DNA of 64,000 nucleotides from Puccinellia tenuiflora (lineage: Eukaryota; Streptophyta; Magnoliopsida; Poales; Poaceae). Shown here piece by piece: positions 22,514 to 34,421 of this stretch. How positions within the stretch are numbered: the stretch's first letter is position 1; every line of letters starts with the position of its first letter. Under the pieces are notes generated by a model, which did not search any database, was not told where the DNA came from, and was given only the letters and a program-made list of their open reading frames with translations. Both the position numbers and the translations under genes were made by a program. Location: assembly GCA_012064385.1 (NCBI GenBank), contig QRDG01000955.1:434001-498000 (forward strand). Direction: 5' to 3'.

Positions 22514-23035
22514 TCTATCTATCTATCTATATATAAAAGAAGGACGTTTTCTCGCGCTGGGAGGCACTCAGGCACTGTTCACAGCTACAGGGATCCCTGT
22601 AGCGCTACAGTACTACAGTACCCGGGCGATCCCGGCCGTCCGCCGGCGATCCGACGGACAGCAGACGTGTTCGTGACGGTTTTGCAAGAAGGTCCCTTAC
22701 TGATCGACAAATCAAACCCGCAGTCCGCATTTCAGCGCTGCGAGGAATCTATTCGCGATTCCACAAAAATACGAGGGCCTTTCTGCAAAATGACCCGCAC
22801 AATCCCCTCCCCCTTCTTCCTCTCTCCCGCGACCCGCGACGGCGGAAATCGCCGCCGCCGACGCGTGTCGCCGCCCCTCCGCCCCTCTCCAGTCAGATCG
22901 AAGACCAAGGAGCGCTCTGCCGCCGTCTCCTCCACTTCGTCGCCGCAGATCGGCCGCCGGGACACCGCAGCCGTGCCGGATTTTTTGCTGCCGCGATCTC
23001 CGTCCGCGGCGACGGATTTCGGCGGCGGCGGTCGG

Positions 23036-23258
23036 CGGCCACCGGGAGGCGCTCTACTCGCTGGCCGTGATCCAGTTCAACGGCAGTGGCGGCAGCAAGG
23101 ACGACCGCAACCTCCGCGCGGGCGCCGCGCTGTGCGGGCGCGCGGCGTCGCTCGGCCACGTCGACGCGCTCCGCGAGCTCGGCCACTGCCTGCAGGATGG
23201 CTACGGCGTGCGCCGCTCGCTGCTGGACGGCCGCCGCTACTTCCCAGCTCCCCGGTGA
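23036..23258 (+). pseudogene. Captured fragment of an F-box/MYND-finger family gene (At1g67340/At5g50450-like)
   Basis: Starting from GGC at about 23040, the frame reads GHREALYSLAVIQFNGSGG, then LRAGAALCGRAASLGHVDAL, RELGHCLQDGYGV and RRSLLDGRR. This closely matches the Sel1-like central repeat of plant F-box proteins with a C-terminal MYND zinc finger, recalled from general knowledge. The F-box before it and the MYND finger after it are missing, and the frame diverges after GRR. Being inside a Helitron, it is most simply a transduplicated host-gene piece. Confidence 0.72.
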
Positions 23259-26142
23259 GGCTCCCCGCTCCTTCCTGCTGCGCCACTTATCCATCAATTT
23301 TCATATTCCAATCCCCATCTCCTACTCCTCCTGGTCCCTCTATCTCCTCCCACGCCGCTTGCTGTTCTTGGACAAGGTCGACGAGGGACACGGGATCCGG
23401 CGCGGGGCGATGAAGCCCAACGATCTTGGAAGGCGACGACCTTCAGCTCCAGCGTGGGTCACGCCGGCGGGGAGAAGGTGACGACAAATACAAAAGCGAC
23501 GGCGTCGTCAATTGGATATGGCAAGCTTCCCTGCACCACCCCCTACTAGAACCGTGCTGATGAGCTACCTCTCCCCTCAGATGCATAACCAACTCAGCGG
23601 CGGCCGCGAGGTAAGCATGGTGGGGTAGCAGCCAAGGGGCTCTTCTCCTGATTTTTTTTCCACGGCGACGGTGCTGGCTAGATCGGCCAAGTTGTTTCTC
23701 TCCCATGTATGCAGATCATGAAAACAGAAGCGCCGGTGCCGAAAAATGACATGGAGTTGCAGCGACTTGTGGCGTTCATCATCCAGGGATGGACGATGAG
23801 GAGCTTGCTTCCATCGGATCTGCCTACGACGGACAGATAATTTTTCTTCGGTACTTGCTTTCCTGCATCTCGCACTCCATGGCAGTGATCTTTATTTAAT
23901 CTGTGTAGATACGACAAGCTGAAAACTGAGTTTTCAGCGAGCTACCTGTTTCATGATTAGAACAACGTGCCGTCATGTTAAATCTAAATATCAGTGTGTT
24001 TCTTACCTGCAGATTTTAAAACAGAGTTGGCAATGGAAGCAGAGCTGATTAATTATGTGTTTGGACAGAGGCAACCACTTGGTAAGTTGGTCGTATCGTC
24101 TTCAATTTGGGTTGCTTCTTTATTCTGAAGGAATATCATGTACTCCCAATTGCGGTAGATGTGAGAACAAAACACTGTAACTTATAACTTCAGAAGTACA
24201 TAATCTAGCAATGTCACTGGAAAGGAGTTTCAGAGATAGAAACTTTCGGAGCTTCTTGATTGCAGTTGGATTGAATATTGCTAGGTTTTCGGGCTATGCA
24301 ATCTACTTTTAGTATGCACGTGTCTTATTGATGCAAACAGACGAGGGGTAAAACATATGCTGTATTATTCAGAATTTTATTTTATCTGCCATGTGCTCTC
24401 ATAATTTTCACATGAAACTTGAAGAAAAACTGAACGAAGGCTCCCCACTGGAAACTAGATTGTTAATTTTGTAGAAATACATTTAGACCATAGGACTTTA
24501 AAGATATAATAATCGTGGGGTGAGGTTTCACCGTTCAGAAGCAAAAGGAAATGTCTGCCGTCAGCTTCTTATGCTTTCATTGTTATTCCTGCTGGTCCAG
24601 GTACCGCTTCAAATGAAGCTTTTCGGCAGTGATATTACTTCTCAATTGGTATATTTCTCTGGCAAGTTAAAGTTTTACAATGAATAAACTTATATTATTT
24701 TTTATCATTTGTTCCTTTTGCATATTTATACCGTTGTGGGGGTCATGGGCAGAGATGGCAGCATCGGCCATCGCGCCTACCGCTACAAACCCAGTGATGC
24801 TGTTTATAGAAAGCAAGTAAACAGCATATCCGTTTCAGCATACTTACCTAAGACCTACAGTACACCTAAGAATTGCTTAATATTTGTGTGTTCTCTTTGT
24901 TTAATTGACCTGTATGACTACTATATAAAGTAATTTGTAAGTATTCTTCATAAATTTAGATTTTATGCCTACCTTAATTTATCAATTGTCACTATTTATT
25001 TTATAGTGTATTCTTCACCGTGGTTAGTGATTCTTTACTACTATCCGCTTATCAGTATAATTGGAAGTATGTATGGTGTTTTGTATTGAGCAATTCCAAT
25101 ATAGATGCATTACGAACAACGGTTACAATCTCTTTGTTTAAGGGTATAGTGAAGCTCAGCTGCATTTCACTTTGTTTAAACTTGACAGTCTTTAAATCTC
25201 TTGAGTGCTTATAATATCAATATTTAGATTGAACGATGGTGTTTTTGTGTAAAATATAGTTCTGCAATGCATGCTAGAGAAACATTCCTTCAGTGTTAAT
25301 TTTAGCCAGTCACTTCAGAGTATATGTTGTCAATAGCTTCATTCTTCGGTGCCATTGATCTCATTTCCTTCAAATTTTGCACACTGAAGATGGTGATGTG
25401 TTTCTTTGTAAAGGTTTTCCACACAGCAAGGACATAAGAAACCAACGACGAATAGCTCGCTTCTTGAGGTGATGCTCTCATACATATATTTTTACTGTTT
25501 TGTTTTAGAATATCATATCTTCTGTGTGTTTTCTGGTAATTCTAACAAGACATACTGCATTCTTCGTCTCCACCATGATCTGTGAGTTAATATGATTCCT
25601 CTTTTGTGCGTCTTTTGCTTTTCATTTCCACACATGCTTCTCCCTTATCCAAATTTACTTCATGAATGATTTCTTAATACCTTCAGAATCAGGTGGGAAG
25701 TTTATTGCTGAGCTCTACCTACACAAACTCTTACATCTATTTGTGTTTGATTATTTACTTTAATTAGCAAATTGCTTCAATATTTAACATCTGCAACTTC
25801 TAGAAATAAACTTCTTCCGAGTGTGTGATATATCTTTATGAGCTCATTAATTTCCTATGATCATTTGCCACTCTTTTTTAGGTGGAGGGCAATTGGCAGT
25901 ACCCATAGTAGTTGTGCTGGCGATGCTGAGCTTCTTCCGAGTGAGGGCCACCCAGTCTGGCATTGCTCTCTTGCTCCCAGCTTATGTGAGTGCACAAAAA
26001 TGTTCTTTCTGTACACTCTAGACAAGGTGCAAATATATTTCTTCAGTGGATTTCTTTCTAAGAAAAATAATAACATTTTGAGAGGTCGAAGGTATCATTT
26101 ATGCAGATAAACTAATAATTATAGTTCTAGCCATGTGCAACG
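23259..26142. other. Helitron A interior with unrecognised exon-like pieces
   Basis: Exon-like pieces with plausible splice signals include 23581-23610 (CAG before, GTAAGC after), 23714-23851 and 24014-24081 (CTGCAG before, GTAAGT after; reads FKTELAMEAELINYVFGQ). I do not recognise the parent genes. The rest is AT-rich, intron-like DNA. Confidence 0.35.
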
Positions 26143-26405
26143 CACTACTAGGGAAATGGTCATTAGTGGCGCACCATTATTGGATTTCTGTGGCGCATCC
26201 AGGAAATGGGGGGATGCGCCACAGAAGTCTCGCCACTAAAATGTATTTCTGTGGCGCATCCCCACAGTGCGCCACAGAAATACCGAGATTCTGTGGCGCA
26301 CGAGGAAAAGTGCGCCACAGAAATATTTCTGTGGCGCATCATCCACCAATGCGCCACAGAACTATATGCGCCACAGAAAAATAAAAAGATGCGCCACAGA
26401 ATAAT
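26143..26405. repeat. CACTA left subterminal repeats
   Basis: Inverted pairs of TTCTGTGGCGCA and TGCGCCACAGAA, spaced about 10-25 bp apart, occur repeatedly. Such motifs bind the transposase accessory protein in characterised CACTA systems. The ORFs over them (GAPQ, CATE, WRT repeats) are by-products. Confidence 0.85.
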
Positions 26406-26679
26406 TTAAATGTATTTTCAGTTTTCTGCTGCCTGCTGTACAAATACCGGTATATTACAGAAAATACAGGTATATTACAGGAAACAGAAAATACAGGTAT
26501 ATCACATTACTTAGAGCCCGAGATACACAATTTTTACACAAGTACGATCCAAAAGTTCATCGTGTCACACAATAATTACAAGTGCCGAATTTTTAACATC
26601 GTTTTACACATTACAAAGGAATAGGTCACACCGCCTAACTATGATCCGTGATGATGGTGAGGAAGAGCGGGGAGGACGA

Positions 26680-28762
26680 TCATGGATCCTTCTTCTTTGT
26701 CGGTGCCGGTAACGGTTTGCAGCCCTCTTTCGTCGTCCATGTCCTGGTGTCCAACTGAGCCTCTAGGATTTCTTCGATCTCCCTCTTAGGCAACCCTGTA
26801 GATGGATTGGGATATAAATAGATTGATTAATAATACAAATCTAAGTGGACAAGTCTATAATAAAGAAAACAAAGAAGCACTTATTGCTACCTCTGATGTT
26901 GTGTAAGGACCCCCGATGATTGGTGACATCTTCGACGATGATTCGTGATAACTGCACCTGGATGCGATGGAAGTCTTCTCTAAGATCGGCATCGGTGATC
27001 GCCCCCGCACATTTGGTCCATTCTTGGAGGCTAGATGGCAACTTCAATTTCTCAGCATCCCGGACAAACCCTTTAAGGTGCTCCTTCACGCTGCCAGACT
27101 TCTGCTTGATGCAGCAGAACTCGGTCACATGCTTGAACCGGTGTGTGCCGTCATTGCTCAAAACTTGTTGCTTCTTTTCGAAGGGGCCTCCCTTTTTGGC
27201 GTAGCCCTCGAGAGCCTCATCGAGAACACCCTTTAACTTGGTGTAGTCTTTCTTCATATCCAAACTCCCCGAGTCGAGATAAGTGGCACTGGACCACCTC
27301 GGGTTCAGGACGACGAGTGTGCAGTACTTGTTCCTGCTCAACACAATTGAAACGAAATGTTGGAAAGGATCAGCAATGAAACAAATCTACAAGAAAGCAT
27401 AAGTTACGACGGCAGCGAGCGGATGTGTACTTACTCGGGAAAGAAAGGCAGAAGAATGTTGTTCTTCCTCTTGTTGGTCAGCATGAAACTCCGGAGGTAC
27501 TCTATCGCCTTGGTCCGTGTCGCTGATCCTTCCACCAGCTGGCAGTCACGCATATAGTAGGGATCCGCTACCGCGACGGACTGGGTATTATCTCTCTTGA
27601 TCTTCATCGACATATCAAGCGCGTATAGGCGGACCAAGTTATAGTCCAGCCGTCTAGAGTGAAAGAGATTGAAGACGTCCTCGTACGCGATGAAGAACGG
27701 ATTCGCGGGGGCATCACAGATGAAGTCCAAGTCCATTGGCACCCTGACCGTGAACACCGGGTAATTTGGGTCCTTGTCTTGAATAAGGAGGCGCTCTAGC
27801 ACCAAGACAGATTCATGCAAAGCGTGCATGGATCCACGTGCGAGGCAGAGTAGCTCCGGAGGCAGTATCGCTTTACCAGCTTCATGAACCCGGGTCAAGC
27901 CAACAATCGCACGGGGTGATACCGTGTCTTCATGACCCCGGATAGTCTTAGGAGCTGGCTGGCTCGCAGAGACGCCTGGCCCCCTCTTTCTCTTCTTGTT
28001 CTTGTTCTTCTTCTTCATCTCCGGGGATGGTGAGGGTGGTTGGGGTGCGGACTCCGGGAAAACCGTCTTACGTAGTGTACCAGGGCTGAAAATGGTAGAC
28101 GGTAATTTGCGTGGAGGTTGATCGCCGGCCTCCGGAGGCGTGTCTTGAGATAAACCCTGGAAGTCCAGGCGCTGCGTGCATGTACTGGGACGAGCAGCTT
28201 GATCGCCTTGAGCGCGGAAGGGTTCTTCATCCACAGGAGGCATGTACATGTCCATGCTGGCACCAGTGTTGAGGTAGCCCTCGACGTCGACATTATCACC
28301 ATCATCGTCGTTGGCACCAAGTTGAGGTGCATTGGCAGCGCCTTTGGATGGTTGCGGTACAGGCGCTCCCAACAGTTTTTGGTGGCGACTACTGGTGGCG
28401 ACGACCGTCGGTTCCTTCTGGGTGGCGGTGATGGCTGCAGGCTTCGAGGAGGGCCGAACGATCGGGGGCCTCGAGGGCCGAACGATCGGGGGCCTCGAGG
28501 TGGCGCCGGTGCTGCGCCTTAACCCTAGAAGTCCAGTCCCAAGACGAATCTGGGTCTTCGGCCATGTCATCGGCCACTTGATGCAATCTTTAAGGACCAT
28601 GTGTTCCTCGTCGGCTCCCGGAGGTTGAATGGGGGGCTCGACGTCGCGAAACTCAGGCACTATCGTAACCAACCTGACCCTCATCACGTCCTCGTCCATT
28701 TTACTGTGGTGCATATCGCGGCTCATTGGTTGTACGACAGTGCCCTGAGCTAGAACTAGCAA
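26680..28762 (-). CDS. CACTA-encoded Ulp1/C48-peptidase-like protein, 3 exons, 628 aa
   Basis: Predicted exons are 28762-27435, 27333-26891 and 26795-26680 (TGA at 26682-26680). Both introns have GT..AG and keep frame, giving 628 codons plus stop. An alternative start is Met at about 28723. The N-terminal third is low-complexity, with a duplicated RPPIVRPS at about residues 92-106, a KKKNKNKKRKRG basic stretch and acidic runs. The C-terminal half has the layout of Ulp1-like proteins found in plant CACTA elements: RRLDYNLVRLYALDMSM, then KYCTLVVLNP and ATYLDSGS. The usual catalytic His before the strand and the Cys near the C-terminus cannot be identified (KYCT, and KQKSGSVKEH where CGYYVC-like sequence would lie). 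Protease activity is therefore doubtful. If intact, it is the only protein this element makes. Confidence 0.68.
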
Positions 28763-29349
28763 CTATGCACTAACCTAGAACTAGCAACTATGCACTAACC
28801 TAAACATCTACTGCATTTTTCCATATAACAACATATATCAAGCACCTAGCACTAACCTAAACATCTACTGCATGCACTAACATTTTTTTTTCTCAATTTT
28901 TTCATCTCAACTAACAGCAGTTCGGTAGGGGAATTTCTACAAACACCTTGGGTGCAGCAGTTCGGTAGGGGAGGGAGGAGGGGGAAAGGAAGCACCTCGG
29001 GGAGGGGAGGGAGGGGAGGTTGTCGAGCGCGGTGTAGAGGTCGTCGCCGGTGTGGAGGGAAGGGAGGTGCGAGGGTGGGAGGTCTTCGTCGGCGGCGCCA
29101 CGCGGGGGCCGAGTGTGCGGTTCGGGCAGGGGCGGTGCGGGCGTGGCAGTGGAGGTGCTCCTGGCCGTCAGTGGCGGGGCAGGTAGAGCGCGGTGGAGTG
29201 GCGGCGAGGACGTGCGGTGGTCGTCGAGCGCGCGGGCGGGAGCTGCCGGCGGCGAGGACGCGGTGGTGGTCGTCTCGAGAGCGCGCGAAAATTTGGGACT
29301 TAGCCGTTTTCGCGATGTGAGGGAGGCGCGTTGGCGGACCCACATGTAA
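28763..29349. other. CACTA interior, GC-rich, no gene supported
   Basis: A short tandem (CTAGAACTAGCAACTATGCACTAAC) lies at about 28750-28800. It is followed by G-rich, simple-sequence DNA whose six-frame ORFs show no domain. It could hold the 5' UTR or promoter of the - strand gene. Confidence 0.4.
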
Positions 29350-29500
29350 GTGGGCGCGATAGGATTCTGTGGCGCACCGCGGGAAGGGTGCGCCACAGAA
29401 AGGAAGGATTCTGTGGCGCACCGCGGGAAGGGTGCGCCACAGAAAGGAAGGATTCTGTGGCGCACTGTTGGAGGAGTGCGCCACAGAAATGCGCGATATT
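29350..29500. repeat. Internal cluster of CACTA subterminal-type motifs
   Basis: Three consecutive GATTCTGTGGCGCA(C/G) ... TGCGCCACAGAAA units occur about 55 bp apart. They are separated from the right terminus by the 171-bp array. Confidence 0.8.
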
Positions 29501-29522
29501 TTTTTTCTTTTCAAAAAAAAAA

Positions 29523-30808
29523 GTTTTGGTTAAATTTAAAGAAAGAACACACACATATTTGTTAATATTTTTAAAGAAAGAATAGACACCTTTAGTAGGT
29601 ATAATACAAAAAAAATTGGTTAAATTTAAAGAAAGAACACACACATATTTGTTATTCTTTTTAATGATATTTTTTTTCTTTTCAAAAAATAAAGTTTTGG
29701 TTAAATTTAAAGAAAGAACACACACATATTTGTTAATATTTTTAAATAAAGAATAGACACCTTTAGTAGGTATAATACAAAAAAAATTGGTTAAATTTAA
29801 AGAAAGAACACACACATATTTGTTATTCTTTTTAATGATATTTTTTTTCTTTTCAAAAAATAAAGTTTTGGTTAAATTTAAAGAAAGAACACACACATAT
29901 TTGTTAATATTTTTAAATAAAGAATATACACCTTTAGTAGGTATAATACAAAAAAAATTGGTTAAATTTAAAGAAAGAACACACACATATTTGTTATTCT
30001 TTTTAATGATATTTTTTTCTTTTCAAAAAATAAAGTTTTGGTTAAATTTAAAGAAAGAACACACACATATTTGTTAATATTTTTAAATAAAGAATATACA
30101 CCTTTAGTAGGTATAATACAAAAAAAATTGGTTAAATTTAAAGAAAGAACACACACATATTTGTTATTCTTTTTAATGATATTTTTTTTCTTTTCAAAAA
30201 ATAAAGTTTTGGTTAAATTTAAAGAAAGAACACACACATATTTGTTAATATTTTTAAATAAAGAATATACACCTTTAGTAGGTATAATACAAAAAAAATT
30301 GGTTAAATTTAAAGAAAGAACACACACATATTTGTTATTCTTTTTAATGATATTTTTTTTCTTTTCAAAAAATAAAGTTTTGGTTAAATTTAAAGAAAGA
30401 ACACACACATATTTGTTAATATTTTTAAATAAAGAATAGACACCTTTAGTAGGTATAATACAAAAAAAATTGGTTAAATTTAAAGAAAGAACACACACAT
30501 ATTTGTTATTCTTTTTAATGATATTTTTTTTTCTTTTCAAAAAATAAAGTTTTGGTTAAATTTAAAGAAAGAACACACACATATTTGTTAATATTTTTAA
30601 ATAAAGAATAGACACCTTTAGTAGGTATAATACAAAAAAAATTGGTTAAATTTAAAGAAAGAACACACACATATTTGTTATTCTTTTTAATGATTTTTTT
30701 TTCTTTTCAAAAAATAAAGTTTTGGTTAAATTTAAAGAAAGAACACACACATATTTGTTAATATTTTTAAAGAAAGAATATACACCTTTAGTAGGTATAA
30801 TACTAAAA
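29523..30808. repeat. 171-bp tandem array, about 7.5 units
   Basis: GTTTTGGTTAAATTTAAAG recurs at 29523, 29694, 29865, 30035, 30206, 30377, 30549 and 30719, a spacing of 170-172 bp. Each unit consists of two related halves, both starting GGTTAAATTTAAAGAAAG. The units differ by few bases, so the expansion is recent. The long open frames on both strands (for example 29300-29986 -, 30038-30439 +) arise because the period is a multiple of three. Confidence 0.93.
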
Positions 30809-30839
30809 TTCATATGCTGCCACACTTTTGAATTTCTGC

Positions 30840-31249
30840 ACAGGAGTTCTGTGGCGCATCTGTGGCGCATGCCGCTGGATGCGCCACACAAATGGCTCCT
30901 TCAATTTTTTGTTCCGGGCCCACCCTTATTTCTGTGGCGCATAGGTACAGCTGCGCCACAGAAACAAAATTGTTTGTGGCGCATTCGTAGCCATGCGCCA
31001 CAGAAAAGGTGTGGTAGGATGCAATACAGCCGTGGGTTGTGGGGCCCACACGTTTTCTGTGGCGCATGTACACTCGTGCGCCACAGAATAACACATTTCA
31101 GTGGCGCACCTCTTATATATGCACCACAAAAAGGAAATTATTTCTGTGACGCACCTACAGAGATGCGCCACAGAATATATTCTGTGGCGCACGTAAATTT
31201 TGGTGCGCCACAGAATAGCTATCCACCTATAGCTAGTTTCCTAGTAGTG
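30840..31249. repeat. CACTA right subterminal repeats
   Basis: At least six inverted TGTGGCGCA/TGCGCCACA pairs precede the TIR, one with a TGACGCACC variant. Confidence 0.85.
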
Positions 31250-31252
31250 ACG

Positions 31253-33055
31253 ATATTTCTTCTAGAGTTTCTATAATAATTATGAAAATGAATTTCAATA
31301 GTTATCTTACTCCTATCGTGGGTTATTATTTGAGCGCCAGTTATAGCCATTCTACAGATAAAGTGCTTCTACTTAAATATATTTCTTAAGTGGATCTATT
31401 TGTGAGAAAATAATAGCATTTCGAAAAATAGTAAATATGGAATAGTTCATTGGAAACATAAATAGCAACTTTTTATTCGACTAAAATACAGGTTTAACCT
31501 TTCCATTATACTGCTTTAAGTTGTTAGTATGTATAACAGTATTATGCGATATTAAAGGATGAGTGATCATGCAGATCAGTAGAATGGCTGCCTACTTTAT
31601 TTCTTCAAATGGTACTTATATTCAATTCTTCTTGCACAACATTTATTTGCTACATATATTTGCTGCCTCTATTGGTGCCTTTGTGCTCTCTGTCTTACAC
31701 ACGGTTCTGCTATATAATTTGACAATCTAAGAAATATGAACACTCATTGGAACAGTTTCCTTGCTGTTATTCTATTCTTTTCAAAGCGCGTGGGCCGAAG
31801 GAGAGGATGTGTGGGGACGTTGATGTGGCCTTGGAGCTCAGGGAATGAGTCACTTTGCTTCTCTCTGCTTCTTAGAAGTAAAAATCTTAAATAATATTTC
31901 AGAATATAGCAATATAGAGTTTCAGAAATGGTGACCCAAAGCTCTTTTCTTTTTATCTTACATGTATCTCTATTCAAAGTTGTCTAAAAGTACTGCATTG
32001 AAAAACAAAATGCAATGACATCGATGGCCTCTTGCCTGCTGGTCGAGGATATATATGTGCTGGTGATTTCAAGTGCACTGCCTTTTAGAGATGGTACGGG
32101 AGAGCACAATAACATAAGCGTTGGAGTTGCAACGTCAATTGTTCAAGTGGTCAACAATAGTAAGCAATGGTCAGTCCATTGCCTTCAGCTCCAGTGTACC
32201 TTAAAAGGTACTGCACATATATGGTTTGAGGCTTTGATATTTGTAAATAGAGTGAGGATCTTACATTAATTTCCTATTAGAATGATTACTGTGATGAGAT
32301 ACACATTACTCATATTTCAAATCATTTGCACATAGATTAAAATGTTGTTTACCTGGACGTTGTTTCCCTTGCTGCGCTAAAGATAATGTAGTTACAAATA
32401 CCAAATGTTGAGTATTCATTTGGATTGAAACCTGTGCCTTTTCAATTTTGAATAGTAATTGAAATTCAATTAAGGTTGTGCCTTTATTTCACCTGTCCTT
32501 TTTGAAAATATAATTTGTGTGAAGTTATGCTTTACTGCTTTGTATGACCCTGTCGCCCCACTTTGTGAAGAAGTGGAATACAAGAACTGACATGGACGAC
32601 ACAGACGACTAATCACCTTCATTCCATCCAGCAACAACCATGCCATCTGTAAGTACTACCATATACCCTTTCAGTTTCATCAAATCATTCCCAGCACAAA
32701 TTTTTCTAGATCCTAATTCAATTTATTGCAATATATTTCAGGCTTTAACTCTTATCAGTGGAGAATGGATGCTACATGTTTTGTTATCTTGATGTGGCCA
32801 CCATGTTTATCAGGCCAGTTTATCTTTTTACTATGAGGCAGTGTTTCCTACATATATTACATGAAGCAATGTAATCGTATTCTCCAACTAATTTGCCTTC
32901 TGTATAAATAAACATCGTGTCAGCAAATGTAAGTATGTAACTATGTATATATACTGCTATGCACCATCTTCTTACAGCACAAAAAAAAATAATTAAAAGT
33001 AAAATGTTCTAAAATTATCCAACAAATAAATATTTTGTTCTAAACCAACACAACG
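31253..33055. other. Helitron A interior right of the CACTA
   Basis: AT-rich, no gene recognised. A stretch at about 31375-31430 (AATATATTTCTTAAGTGGAT) resembles 26030-26085 (AATATATTTCTTCAGTGGAT) on the other side of the CACTA, suggesting an older local duplication. Confidence 0.35.
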
Positions 33056-33389
33056 ATTTTTCACCAAGGGTGCGGCGTTCCGCCGCGCTGATGAAGCCTT
33101 TGTCCAGTCCTAGCAAAATTCAAACATGATCGACCATTACAACCTACTACATATTTTAAAATTCTACAAAATATTTCAAAAATGCTCACAAAAAATGCTA
33201 CCTATCTACAACAAAATAAAAACATGTTTAAACACTCCAAATTGGCTAACATTTTGGTGAAGAACAAATATATATTGTACAAAAAAAAATCACCAGGGGC
33301 GTGGCGTGACGCCACGCCAAAATTCAACTAGTACTATATATAAAAGACAGACGATTTTGAGCTCTGGGAGGCCATCGGCGACTGTTCAC

Positions 33390-33470
33390 AGCTACAGTAA
33401 GTTACTGTAGCGCTACAAGGGACCAATACTGTAAGTTACTGTAGCGCTACAGTAGTTACTGTAGCTCTGG
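33390..33470. repeat. CTACAGTAAGTTACTGTAG(CGCTACAG) palindromic repeats in the Helitron B 5' region
   Basis: Two copies of GTAAGTTACTGTAGCGCTACA (each palindromic in part) and a third TAGTTACTGTAGC lie within 80 bp. Helitron A has a shorter version (GATCCCTGTAGCGCTACAG) at the same place. Confidence 0.7.
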
Positions 33471-34421
33471 GAGGCCATCGGCGACTGTTCCGTCGACGAT
33501 CCGACGGCCCCAGAACGCGTCCGTGATCGACTTGCAAAAAAGCCCTTCTCAAAACCGTTATTTGAACCCGCAGTCCAAGTTTTAACGCAGCAAGGGACCA
33601 ATACGCGAAATCCGAAAAATACGAGGACTTTTGTGCAAAAACCCCACGGCTTCGTGCCTACCCCTCTCCTCTCCCTCACTCTCTCGATCCCCATGCCGCC
33701 ATCGCCGTCGCTGCTTGATTCCGGCGTGCTCTGGCCACCTCCGCCTCCGTGCTGTGGCGCGTCGACGCGGCGGCCGACGCTCCACCTTCTCCTCCTCTTC
33801 GATCTGTTTTTCCCCGCCTGGCGCGGCCGCGCGCGACCCAACCCTAGGCTAGGGTTTCAGCCGTCGGCGCGGCTCCACCGTGCTCGCCCTCCTCCGGTGC
33901 TCCGCCACGGCTGGGTGCAGGGTTGCGACCCCCCGTGCCGCCGTGGTGTTGGTGGCGTGATGCACTTCTCCTCTGGCCACATGGGCACTGCCCCGTCGCC
34001 GGCGAGCTACGGTCAAAGGCGTAAGGTATGATCTTCCCTCTCCTCTGTCATCTCTTCCCCCTCCAGGCCTTCGGCCATGCTCTGAAATGATTAGAGGAAA
34101 AGATGATTTAGGTTTCCTGTTGCTTAGGTCTCGAGCTTGGTCTGCTGCTCCTGTGATGTTTACTGAATAAATACCGGTGCCCCTGAGCATTTCCTGAGCA
34201 TTCCCTTGGTTGATGATCTAGCCCGTGGCTTAGCTTGTGGCGGGAAAATGTTCTGCACCTCCACAGAGTTGCTATCTGCCCTTCACAGTACCAGATGGTG
34301 CTCTCTGAACCTATGTTCAGATATGTGCCTCTGTTATGTCATGTGTGTGCTGGAATTATACTCGCTATTACTGTGATGTGCAGGTGATGCTGTTCTGAAC
34401 CCTGGATTCAGAAGATGCTTC

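Larger units (their letters stand above)
26143..31249. mobile_element. CACTA (En/Spm) transposon, 5107 bp, non-autonomous
   Basis: It begins CACTACTAGGGAAA and ends TTTCCTAGTAGTG. The 3-bp TSD ACG is at 26140-26142 and 31250-31252. Subterminal motifs TGTGGCGCA/TGCGCCACA crowd both ends. It contains one spliced gene on the - strand (26680-28762) and a 171-bp tandem array, but no TNP2-type transposase. It sits within Helitron A. Confidence 0.95.
22514..33330 (+). mobile_element. Helitron A, about 10.8 kb including a nested CACTA
   Basis: The 5' end is the TC(TATC)n TATATATAAAAG start at about 22514-22538. The 3' end is a GGCGTGGCGTGACGCCACGCC hairpin at about 33299-33319, then AAAATTCAACTAG ending before T. 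Insertion is independently shown because copy A is unbroken here. No Rep/helicase gene is seen, so the element is non-autonomous. It carries an F-box/MYND-type gene fragment and other exon-like pieces. The first 280 bp are clearly related to Helitron B (shared CTGGGAGGC, CTGTTCACAGCTACAG, CGATCCGACGG, AACCCGCAGTCC, AAAAATACGAGG). A second, similar hairpin at 33067-33090 suggests a layered structure. Confidence 0.75.

Noticed and set aside
22493..23413. 306-aa + ORF
   Set aside because: It starts in the flanking CATA repeat and crosses the Helitron 5' end. The F-box-like coding segment lies in a different frame.
28852..29514. 220-aa and 184-aa - ORFs with WRTLPAVRHR repeats
   Set aside because: They translate CACTA subterminal motifs and G-rich simple sequence.
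29300..30891. Long open frames on both strands (up to 228 aa) with repeated FKERTHTYLL or CVLSLNLTNF
   Set aside because: They are translations of the 171-bp tandem array, whose period is divisible by three. Both strands stay open together and no domain is present.
33633..34031. 132-aa Pro/Arg-rich + ORF in Helitron B
   Set aside because: GC-rich low complexity, open in several frames at once. It could be a captured first exon but nothing supports a protein.
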